Assembly (NCBI GenBank): GCA_036320915.1
Contig: JAXBDG010000016.1
Location: 1,426,001-1,490,000 of the forward strand
Source: Linnemannia elongata
Taxonomy: Eukaryota; Mortierellomycota; Mortierellomycetes; Mortierellales; Mortierellaceae
Length of the DNA: 64,000 nucleotides
Direction: 5' to 3'
Position 1 is the stretch's first letter. Every line of letters starts with the position of its first letter. Below the pieces are notes generated by a model, which did no database searches, was not told the DNA's origin, and saw only the letters and a program-made list of their open reading frames with translations. Position numbers and translations under genes: made by a program. Below, piece by piece: positions 46,683 through 56,594 of the stretch.

Positions 46683-48552
46683 TTACGCGGAAGCGTACTA
46701 TTAACAGTGCAAGTAAGAGAAACAAAAACTGTAAGTCTGGTGATTCACACACACACATTAATCACCAAAGCGTACAGATACACAAACATCCCGCAGAAAA
46801 GAGAGGGTGAAATACGGTACCTTCTTGGTATGCTCCTTGGCGTTCTTCTGAAACTTGGCCTGATCCGTCGAGTAAATCTCTGCAATGTCGGTCATCAAAG
46901 GATCATCAGGGTTGGGCTGCTCCAACAACGTCACCAACGACTTCAACACTGTTTTTGTTAAGGCAAATGTAAACCAACAAGAGAGGCAGGTCAGTTTCTG
47001 CATCCTGTGACATGAAATGAGCACACAGACAATGTGCTCTCAAAAAATTGATTCGCAAGAGTCGACAGATCGGGCCCCTCTCCTTTTGTTTCTTCTCTCC
47101 CTGCTCATCCCATATTCCAGTGACAAAGGCATCATGTTGGCCGTGGTTTACCTTGGCTAATGCGTGTTGCTGGCTTCCACTGGTCGTTCTTCAGCAAGGC
47201 AACGCAGATGGCGCCCTCCTCATCAATGTTGGGGTGGTACACCTTGGTCAAGAACTTGACCTAATACACACATCAACGAAAAAAAAGGCGTTAAAACAGC
47301 AACTCTCACATCTTTGCTAGATTCGAATATAACGACGTCATTTCCCACACGAGAAAACAAACAGGCAAAAACATCAGCGTGTAACATCTCTGTCGTGGGT
47401 GAATGTACCTTTGGAGGCTTGAAGGGATAGTCGGTGGTGAATACAATATCCAGCTTGAAGATGCCGCCCTTGTAAGGGGAGTTGGCCTATTATCAACGAA
47501 TGTTGAACAAAGCATTGCGAGAAAATATTAGCATTTTTTTTTCGATTTTCGTTATGTATGTGCGTGTCATGGGTCACAAAGTATGCATGAGAACAAAGTG
47601 CAGAGTCTAAAAAGAAAGGGCAGAAAGGCGACATTCTTGTTCCATATCATGCACAGCCCACTGTCTCGATTCCGACACTCGAGTGAAAAGCAAAAGAAAT
47701 GGAAAGGCAACTTACAGGTCCGGCGATCTGGCCTGATAGCATGGAGCAACAATAAACAATGGGATTTCCAAGGATAGAAAAGTAAGCGGGACAAGAGTCA
47801 TAGAATGCAGCGAATAAGAAAAAGTAAGGGGTGAATGGGTGAGTGGGTCAGTAAATTTAGACTTCCAATTGATCCCAGAAGTAAAACGACGACGACACGT
47901 TTCCACCAACAGGAGGGGTTGGACGCCGCAGGATAAGGAACAGCGGATAGAGCTTTGTGGCTTCAGGGTGTCGAGGATGGTGAAGAGGAGATCTAATACT
48001 CTCCTGTTGATCATTCCTGCTGTTCTCCCGAGCTTACAGTGAAAGGAGCTTGGGTTCTTATCCTGGCGTCATCCCTCTGTCCATTTGCCGTCATGACGAG
48101 AACAAAAACTGGATCGCTTGACCGAGTATGCGAACACAGTAAGGGCGATCGTTTCCTGAACACGACTATCCTTGACTACGTTCCCTTTGTATCCGTGCAT
48201 GCGAATATCACACTGACTGTGTCTTCCTTGGATTTGTCCTGCTCGGTCAAGTCCAGATAAACACAAGAGTATGAGAGAGGTGTAACAATAAGCCAACAAG
48301 GAGTAAACAATTACCTCGCCAGTGGAGGACGTTGCTCTCGTCAACAGGCCCGACGGAGACGCTATCGATGGGGTTCTTGTTAAGGTCGAGGAGCTCCTAT
48401 TAGCGGTTGACCCGAAGGCGAGGGTGAGTTAGTGGAAATGTTCTTCATGAGTGGGGAGGCACAGTTGACCATGGGCAAGCAAACGTAGTTAGGTAATGCA
48501 ATGACATGGAAGAGGCGAATTGACGTACGGCCTGGAGTCTGCGAAGAGCCAT
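46683..48552 (-). CDS. ubiquitin-conjugating enzyme E2, UBC4/5 (UBE2D) class
   Basis: Seven exons: 48552-48529, 48396-48315, 47732-47716 (17 nt), 47486-47409, 47260-47152, 46948-46821 and 46697-46683 (15 nt), 150 residues. It opens [13 protein letters not shown] like UBC4/UBE2D, has the HPN motif in YHPNI (residues 76-78), catalytic C86 in GAICVALL, and DQWKPA after it. The last two short exons are needed: the 17-nt exon supplies QIAGP, and the 15-nt exon supplies YASA and the stop after EHTKK. The active-site context ([13 protein letters not shown]) differs from the usual NGSICLDIL, so it may be a divergent paralogue. The E2 passes ubiquitin from E1 to RING or HECT ligases in protein turnover. 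Its 3' end lies 176 bp from the hAT element. Confidence 0.92.
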
Positions 48553-48964
48553 TGTGATGTGAGTGTGTGTGGGTGAGAAGGGAAAAGTGAAGACCAGAAG
48601 AAAAAAGGCAAGAGAAAAGAAGCGAATGTGAGAAAGGGGTGGAGTGGTTTGTTGATGGAAAAAGAGGAGAAGGAAGAAGGGAAACGAGCAAACGGTTCTG
48701 TGCTTTTTATTTTAGCGTCTGTTGACTTGTGGTCTGGCTGGCTGAGTCGACATCTCCTTTCCCCTCTCTTGCGCCCCCACTTTCTCCCTACTTGCGATTC
48801 CCATCCATCACCACTAATCAAAAATCAAACTCCCTTCCTTTTCAGCTTTCTACAACCTGCCCCTTGAATCAAAATTGAACGCCACCGCGGACTAGGCTTT
48901 CTGTGACGTCGTTGAGAAGCCTTTTAATGTGGCTGCGCCAAGGATCCCATATCGCCACCAAATG

Positions 48965-49008
<44 letters not shown>

Positions 49009-49165
49009 TTTCGCTGTTCCACATCTTCTATCATTTTCACTTTCATACGATTCGTTATTTATTACTTTGCATTGTCGTATCTCTATGTAATATGTGCAAA
49101 AAGAACAATAAGGAAAAAGAACTAGAAGGAGACAGATAACAGAAAGAAAAAAAATATCAACAAAT
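48553..49165. other. intergenic region with long A run
   Basis: Promoter side of the E2 gene and 3' flank of the DUF1772 gene. It contains a 41-A run and no gene. Confidence 0.5.
48966..49006. repeat. A41 homopolymer
   Basis: The longest single-base run of the window, in the intergenic region. Confidence 0.95.
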
Positions 49166-49732
49166 CTACTGGAACATAGTAAGAGCATGGCGAGAAAACG
49201 ATCCATAAAGCGTCAACCCAAAAGCTACAAGACTCATCACTGTCCTTCCAAAATGCAACAGATCCCACTTGACATACAACTCCTTCAAGTCTCCCTCCCC
49301 CTTCCCGTGGTGACTCTGGTGACCGTTCTTGCCGTGCTGCTTGCTGCTCGTCTTGACTGCCTTCCCTTCAGTTCCATCAAGGATCCCCAAAAGCGTATGA
49401 TTCACTGGCATGATAAACGCCAACGTGAATGGGATAATCGCGCCCATCACAAGCGGACCCATCAAGAAGAACGCATTCCCGGTCTTGTAATAAACAGGCA
49501 ACCCGGCAAGGAGCGAGGTGATGATGAGACTGACTTGCATGTTCTTGCCGACGTTGTAGGATTTTGCCCAGACGGGGAGGGCTGTTAGGGGAGGGATGGT
49601 CCGGAGAGCGGGCATGATGATGGCGTTGTAGGAGAGAGCTTGTCCGGCGAAGAGGCCGATGGATCCGACGGTTAGGGTTTTGAGGACTGTTTGGGATGAG
49701 GGGGATGTTAGGAGGGATTGGAGGAGCGACAT
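49166..49732 (-). CDS. DUF1772 family integral membrane protein
   Basis: Single exon of 188 residues. Four hydrophobic segments at about 20-42, 67-82, 86-108 and 163-180. Conserved-looking features are GLFAGQALSYNAIIMPAL, VWAKSYNVGK, the PVNHTLL after the third segment, and WDLLHFGRTVMS near the end; the P-x-N-x-x-L and W-x-x-x-H-x-x-R pattern fits DUF1772 (anthrone-oxygenase-like) proteins. A His/Gly/Lys-rich loop of about 35 residues sits between segments 3 and 4. The biochemical role of most members is unknown. It lies on the same strand as the E2 gene and CASTOR-like gene but far from both. Confidence 0.72.
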   Translation of the reverse strand: MSLLQSLLTSPSSQTVLKTLTVGSIGLFAGQALSYNAIIMPALRTIPPLTALPVWAKSYNVGKNMQVSLIITSLLAGLPVYYKTGNAFFLMGPLVMGAIIPFTLAFIMPVNHTLLGILDGTEGKAVKTSSKQHGKNGHQSHHGKGEGDLKELYVKWDLLHFGRTVMSLVAFGLTLYGSFSRHALTMFQ

Positions 49733-49952
49733 CTTGCTTGGGTGTGTGGGTTGAGTATTGGTGATGAGAGTGAGTGAGTGGTGAAATGAAGAAGAAAAAA
49801 AGAAAAAGAAAAGAGAAACCGGAGGTGTGTCTTTTTGTATTAGGAACGAAGGAGTGACGATTGCTCGCGATAGGATGAGGTTGACGCGAAAAAAAAGAAA
49901 AAAAAATATACTGAATTGGTGTGGAAGGTCGAGAAAGGAAATTCGTAGACAA

Positions 49953-49961
49953 AGATTAACA
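49953..49961. repeat. 9-bp target duplication, left (AGATTAACA)
   Basis: Abuts the foldback left terminus; identical to 50294-50302. Confidence 0.88.
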
Positions 49962-50293
49962 TAGGCTCGCTTTCATCCGTTTCATATTACGAGGGTTGGA
50001 AATCTTTTCGATTTCTTTAGGACACTCTTCATATGACGGCTGGAAGGCGTCCAGCGTACCTAAAGGGGATCCCAAAAAGGAAAGTTGTTAAGGGTTTTAC
50101 ACAGGCGTAGAAGCACCTTCGTGATTTCTCAAAAAAAAAATGTTCTACGCCTGTGTAAAACCCTTAACAACTTTCCTTTTTGGGATCCCCTTTAGGTACG
50201 CTGGACGCCTTCCAGCCGTCATATGAAGAGTGTCCTAAAGAAATCGAAAAGATTTCCAACCCTCGTAATATGAAACGGATGAAAGCGAGCCTA
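49962..50293. mobile_element. 332-bp foldback element, Mutator-like nonautonomous candidate
   Basis: Two arms of 151 bp (49962-50112 and 50143-50293) are exact inverted copies around a 30-nt loop with ten A. Termini read TAGGCTCGCTTTC. The element is flanked by the perfect 9-bp direct repeat AGATTAACA (49953-49961 and 50294-50302). Long inverted repeats with 9-bp duplications are typical of Mutator-like elements, and no protein is coded. Absence of any mismatch between arms means recent origin or ongoing arm conversion. It lies between the DUF1772 promoter and the 3' end of the CASTOR-like gene. Confidence 0.88.
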
Positions 50294-50302
50294 AGATTAA
50301 CA
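50294..50302. repeat. 9-bp target duplication, right (AGATTAACA)
   Basis: Abuts the foldback right terminus; identical to 49953-49961. Confidence 0.88.
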
Positions 50303-50406
50303 AACAATTTTAATAAAGGCAAAAAAAGGAAAAAAAGCTAATGTACATGTTAAAGGTAACAGAATAACGGCCTGGTGAACAAGAGTGGAGAGGAAGGGGA
50401 ATACAT

Positions 50407-53270
50407 TCATCCGGAGAGACTGAGAATCTTGAGCGACTTTTCCAGGTCAGAGTCTTGCACCTACCCACCACCACGTCGAACCAACAAATAGAGAACATGT
50501 CAACATCCAAACAATAATGTTCCACAAGACACCTATAGGATTCAATTGAACCCATCTCTCACACAGCAAACAAAATCAAATACTTACCAAGACATTTGCA
50601 GTTCGAAAGGTGCTCAGACAAAGTAAATTGACACCATGATCAACGAGCGGGTTCGACATCGAGTAGACCAATCCATACGTGTCCAGTCCAAACGTCGACA
50701 GATCGACTTGGATGCAGCGGAGCATTGTTTCTGAAGAACTTTTGTTAAGCATATAGTCCTCAAAGTGGCCCAGCACCTCTTGGTCCTAGGGTTAGAAGGG
50801 GTATGACAGTAAGATGTGTCAGTGTTTAAAGTACTGTTGTGTAGTGGATCGATTGGTCTGTAAAAAGGACGGAGAGTACTTACGGCGATGAGAGAGGTGC
50901 CCTCGTCGGTTGTTGTGAACGAGATGAAACGAGATTTGGAATTACTATGTGTGCGGTGCAAGAAGGTTGTTGTTAGTTAGCGGTGAATCCACAATACACA
51001 CGGCCGCCTTCCTACAATAGCAATAGACTAGTAGCAAGTCGACCGCAAGAATAATGGATGTGTTCATACCTCGAGAAACCGGGGAGCTGGTCTGGATAAA
51101 AGAGGACCTTGATCAGTGTCACCGCCCATTCCGCTTGGTACTCCCTGCATGATAGACAAAGCAAACAGCGAATATATGTAAATGGAGGAACTGAATTCGA
51201 AGCTCGTAATCCAACATTCCCATAAGCACAACAAAGACGTACGGAGCGAGGCCGGCGAGCATTAGTTTATCGTCGATGACAGATCGAGGACAGGACCGAC
51301 GGATCTTCTCCTTGATATTAGACTCTCTCTCCTCTTGCTCTTCCAGCGTCTCCTGCATAAGCCCCATAAACGAAGGCATTGATCCAAACGCCGGAAAACT
51401 GCTGTTACTTGGCGTCAATGGATGAAACGATGTCGATGATCCTGCCGAGTCTGGCCCTCCTGCTCCTGCAGCTCTCCTGTTAAGTTCACTGAAAGTGAGA
51501 TGCAAGCTGTTGTCCGAGTTGATGGGGGCAGGCATCTCGCCCACCAAAGCTGTAGCATGTCCCATACTATCCATACTGTCGATCGAAGATCCTTGTGCGT
51601 GTTTCTTGGGAAAGAAACGTCCGATCCCTTCCCCGAATGATGACTCGGCAATTGAGTTCTGTCGATGGTGTTGACTCCTGTGAAAGAGTTGAGACTGACT
51701 GTGGCTCGTCGACATTGTTCCAGAATTATGATAGCGTCCTAGACCGTCAATCGAAGATGAATCCGAGTCGGATTGTTGTCGTGTCCTGTACCGTCCTGGG
51801 GGCCCTCCTGCTCCAATCGCCATCGAAGAAGTAGATGCGAAACGGCCATAGTTGCCGCTGGGTCGTCTTCCGAAGGGGATAGTTATTCCTGTAGACGGTT
51901 TTGTGAAACTGTTGCCAAAGCTACTTCCAAAGAATGCCGACGAGGGCGATTGTTGCTGTTGCTGTTGTTGTTGATGATACTGAAACTGAGAAGCACTGAA
52001 TGAGCTCCCGCCCTGGTAATGAATCGACTGGATCCTTGCTGAGGAAGGCGAGGAAGGGGTATGGAGGAAGGAGTTCATGGAAGTAAAGCTGGAGCCGGGG
52101 AAGGATCCTTGGTCCGAGTATTCCTCTCCTCTGGTGGATGAGGACAAGTCGCAGTCCGAGTCGACAGAGAGAGAGAAGATGGAGCGAATGGTGGGGAGGA
52201 CGAGTTTGAGGCGTTTTTCCTTGACGAGGATGAGGTCAGTGATGCGCGTTGAGAGATAGAAGATGGATATACCGTTCCTGCTGAGCAACGCCGACAGTTC
52301 ATTGATACGCCTTCCCGAGTTGTCTAAATAACAAAACAAAAGATGAAGTAAGCAAAGAGAGAGAGAGAGTTAGGCATGAGCATGTAAACACACGTAGTAA
52401 AGGACGACCAATCAGATGGCATACTGCAGAACTAGACAAAGAGACGACAAAAGGGTATTTTGAATCATGTGCAACGATAACTCTAATCTCTCTCGCTCTT
52501 TCATTCTGCCTGGTCGTTTGTTGGTTGTTTCTTGTTTCTTGTTTTGATGGGTGCAAGTCAACTGCAACCAGATGGGGCCCTCCGTTCTCCTTTCCTCTTT
52601 TTCTCTTATCTTCATGGATTGATTGATTGATTCATTCATTCATTCCTGGTCTAGAAGCAATCGCTCTTTTCATCCCTTCACTCCCTTTGTCCTGTTCTCC
52701 TTTACTGCACCGAATCTGTTACATAGAACACACATACATGTGTCTCCGTCTCCATGTCTGTCTGTGTGAACCAAAAACCGTTCATGCAAACACACAAAAT
52801 CATATGGTCTATGCAATGTGCATGATCAACCTAACCTTCCCACACACCAAAATAAAAATAAAAAAAAGAGCGGGAAAAAGAAATCTAAAAGAACAATGAA
52901 CTTACCAATGCCGTCGGGGTCATCAACCATGAATGCACAAAACACATCCTCCGACACCTTCATCCCCTCGAGATTGAGTGGCAAAAAGTCATTCGCAATC
53001 ACCTCCACGTTCGCGACAATGTTGAGTTCTAGGGCGTTTTGTGTGAACGAGAACAGCGTCTCCCGACTAATATGTTCAGTTGAAATGCAAAGGCGTTGTT
53101 AAGTACCGTATTCAATCGTTCGCTTATTTCCTGTGTAAAGTAGTGGTAGATTACCTCTGAGGGAAAAAGATGTTTTTGACGATGGCGTGGGTGCATCCAT
53201 CGATGGACTGGGGGTATGTCTTTGGGATGGAGAGGAGCTGAAGCTTCCAGGGTTGGAGCGTGATTGACAT
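50407..53270 (-). CDS. CASTOR-like ACT-domain protein (GATS family)
   Basis: Seven exons: 53270-53155, 53066-52906, 52323-51243, 51144-51070, 50944-50884, 50785-50588 and 50460-50407, 581 residues. Motif order follows human CASTOR1 (329 residues): an N-terminal strand segment ending AIVKNIFFPQSRETLFSFT, ELSALLSRNGISIFYLSTRITDLILVKE (ACT 2), LAPEYQAEWAVTLIKVLFYPD, SRFISFTTTDEGTSLIA (ACT 3) and a last ACT with DTYGLVYSMSNPLVDHGVNLLCLSTFRTANVLV. Exon 3 adds a Ser/Gly/Gln-rich insert of about 250 residues (an eight-Gln run included) between ACT 2 and 3. CASTOR proteins bind arginine and hold GATOR2 in check upstream of mTORC1. Whether this protein senses arginine is unknown. All junctions keep phase and restore family motifs. 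Confidence 0.78.
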
Positions 53271-54150
53271 TCTGTTGATGGGCACTCTTTTTTTTTTTTT
53301 TTTTCTGTGTTCAGTGCGCGCTCGGAAGAGGGAATCAAATCAACGCTACTCTCGCTTTTTTCTTGTTTTGCAGGATCTTTATCCTGCCCCCTTTTATTGT
53401 TGGTTTGATGAAGGTAAAGGTGGAGTTGCAAGAAGAGGAGGAGGGGGGAAGAAGCAGAATGATGTAGGAGAGGAGAAGTGAGAGAGAAATGAAAGTCGGG
53501 AGATCAAAGAATAGAAATGAAAAGCGATAAAAGGAAGGAAGGAAAGAAAGGAGAAACGAAGAAGAGAAGTTAGGAAGGAAAATGCGAAGGAAAGATAAAC
53601 AGATAAAAAGAAAGTTGGTCGTCCTCTGACCAACTGTAGTGAATAATGAGAAAACTCAAAAGGGCTTAGGCAGGTGTTCAATTTATCATCGCTTGTTTTT
53701 TTGTCTCTTCTTCGTATGTTCATTATCATCATCATCATCATCATCGTCTTCGTCTACCGGCGATATATAAAGCAAAGAATTGTTCGCTTCTTCAGACACA
53801 TATATGCATGAGTTGCATACACACATGCAGACGGTCAGTTGGGCACACACGCTAACACAGACGCTTCCTTCCAATTTACCTATATTGATCGAGGGTAACT
53901 TGAATTGTTCTTTAGGACCAAAAAAGCATCGCACCACTCTATACCCTGGTCATCCATCGCTCTTATCTATTGTTTTTACCAAGATGCACACAAACAAAAA
54001 ACGTCAATCCTGTCGAATAACCATACGCATGCTTCAAGATGAAATATTGGTGGCAAAGAAGGGGATTAGACCGTACGTGAAATTGATATTGGTACGTGTT
54101 TTTTTCAGTCAACCGCATGTCCGTTCGTTACACATGCATCATTCTCCTCT

Positions 54151-54152
<2 letters not shown>

Positions 54153-54186
<34 letters not shown>
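54153..54186. repeat. T34 homopolymer
   Basis: Run of 34 T, followed shortly by CAGA repeats. Confidence 0.9.
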
Positions 54187-55816
54187 CCATCAAACAGACA
54201 GACAGACAGACAAACAGAGACAGAGAGTTGTTGCTTCCATATCCCTGCCTCTGCCAGTCTGCCAGTCAGTCTACCTCGCTTGCCTTTGTTTTCTTTTTTT
54301 GACTTTTATCTCCCTCTCTTCCTCTTTTTCTTCCTCACTTGCCTTGCCCACGTTTTTTTTCTTCTTTTCTTTCTCTTTCTTTCTTCGCTCTTCCACCTGA
54401 TTCGATCCCTCCCATCAACTCACCTCCTCCACTCACACTCTTCTCTCCCGTTCAGATCCTTTTCTCTTTCACTCTCTCCTCTTCCTCTTCTCACTCTCAC
54501 TTCCACATCCACCATTCACTCACCCTTCCACCACTCCTCTTACAAAACAAACTCACCAAAGCAACAATAAGAACACACATCCGAGCAAGCTTTCCTTCAT
54601 TCTCACAGGTATGCAAACAACCCTCAGCAACATTCAACCCCAACTCCCACTTCCCACCTTCACTCCCTACCACCAAAAAGAAGTTCGTTGACTTGCTATT
54701 GCAATTCACTTCGGACGTGAGATCCCTAGATTCCCGACCTTCACTCATCACACCTTCCGAAGACTGCGTAAGAAGAAAAGAACAACAACAACCAACGTGT
54801 GTATGTGAACAAGCTCACTCCAGGACATCACGCACTTGCTTTGACTCCTTCCTGGACACACATACTTTCTTTCACACTCAACATCACACTTTCCGAACTA
54901 CCTCCCACCCACTTTGAACTTCTTTTTTTGCGACATTCACACTCTGATTGCCACCACTTTTGTGCTATTGACCTGGGAGTTGAGATATAAGAACAACAAC
55001 AACAGCGAAACGAGAGGCGTAAGCAAGGAAGCAAGAGAGGACTAACAGGTGTTGAATCTCATTCGACTGACTGCAGCCAGCTGGCTGTTTGAATCGAATG
55101 CTCTTGAAAAGTCTCAAGGAGAAATAACGAACAACATAACAACAGAAAGCAACAGAAAAAAAAAGTGAGCCTTACTAGTTTTCCTTTTTCCTTCAGATGA
55201 CTCTTATTTGGATTCACACTTCATCCCATCAAAACAACAACAGAACATCAGCAGCAACAACAATACAGCACCACTTATCAATAGAAACGACAACCGCTTG
55301 AAACCGCTTTCTCCCTTCTCTGTATACCATGGACTCTTCTTTCCCTTTGTTTCTCTCGTGTGTGAACCGAGCCCAGTCACCTTGTTATTGTTCAGTACGA
55401 ATGACTCGCCATTGCACACGTACATCTCTACATCGGGAATCCCAGTCCAGAGTGCGTATGCTGTATGTATGGAGTGAGTAGCTCGGTTGGCTGGTTGTTC
55501 GTCCTCTTATCAGCGTTGAAATAGCTTATCGTAAGAGGGAGGGAGGATGGAGAGTATGCGTGTGTGAGTTTTTTTTTTTTCTTTCTTTTTATTTTTAGTG
55601 TATCTGCGAGGGTGAGTGTGAGTGGGCAAAAGAGAGTCCCGAGTCATGTTTTTAATATTACTACAATGAACGGAAAGGGAGGAGGACAAATACTATCAAC
55701 ACTCTCTTTTGCAGGAAGAAAGTGATGGCGTAGAGGGAGTAGAGGAAAGAAAGGGTGTAGTCAGTTGGGGAAGGTGCAATGAGGCAAAACAGACGAAACT
55801 AACAGAGTGAGCCGGC

Positions 55817-55840
55817 TGACTGACTGACTGACTGACTGAC
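55817..55840. repeat. TGAC tandem repeat
   Basis: Six consecutive TGAC units after GGC, in the leader region of the PHD gene. Confidence 0.85.
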
Positions 55841-56594
55841 AGTTTGGCGGGAACAATTGTCAAAGAAGTTGGAAGGCGTTGTTTGAAGCCAAAGTGAAAG
55901 GGAGCTAGTAGTTCCCACTGCTTACACTCACATCATTGTCAAACAGGAGGTAGCAGCAATCACTTTTGGCTGCGGCGGGAAAAAAACATAATAATAGGGA
56001 ATGAAGGGTACTGTCAACCAGGCTGCAGGCAGAGCATACAGACAAAGGCCAGCTGACCGTGGCTTATCCATGCACTCTTCCTCCTCTCGCTCACTATGCC
56101 TTGCTTGACTTGCCTTGACTTGCCTTGACTTTGACTTGAGTGTCTTGACTGGGGGTAGAAGAAGATTACTCGACCAACCTCACTACTACAATAGGACTGA
56201 GACTAACCTTCCTCCTCTTCGTTCTTCTTCATTGTCTTCTATCTTCTTCAACGCCATAACAGCCATTGAAAACTAGATCACAACTGCGCGACTGCACGCC
56301 CACTTTTGCTCCTCTCATACCTTATTCCTTCATTCTTCCTACCAACCCCCACTCGCACATCATCGACTGACCAAATTCACCCGTACCCCACCCTTCACCA
56401 CTCTCACGACAGAACATCAGCATAACCAACACTCACGCACACAGAACAGCAAAACCAAGCAGCCCAACCACACACTAGCAAGTCCATACCAACAACAACA
56501 ACGCCGAGTGAAGCAGGAGTTAGCCACACTTTGACCTGTCAAGTGTAATCCGGGTTTTCTTTTTATTATCTGTTCATTCTCGAACATTACTGCG

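Larger units (their letters stand above)
53271..56594. other. 3.3-kb divergent intergenic region
   Basis: Lies between the ATGs of the CASTOR-like and PHD-finger genes. It is polypyrimidine- and AC-rich on the plus strand, with a 34-T run (54153-54186), ACAG repeats (54196-54220), a TGAC tandem array (55818-55840) and CAACAA tracts. Open frames inside are low complexity. The right half is probably the long leader of the PHD gene. Confidence 0.5.

Noticed and set aside
54280..54917. Two long plus-strand frames before the PHD gene
   Set aside because: Both code almost only Ser, Phe, Leu, Pro, His and Thr in different frames of the same pyrimidine-rich DNA.
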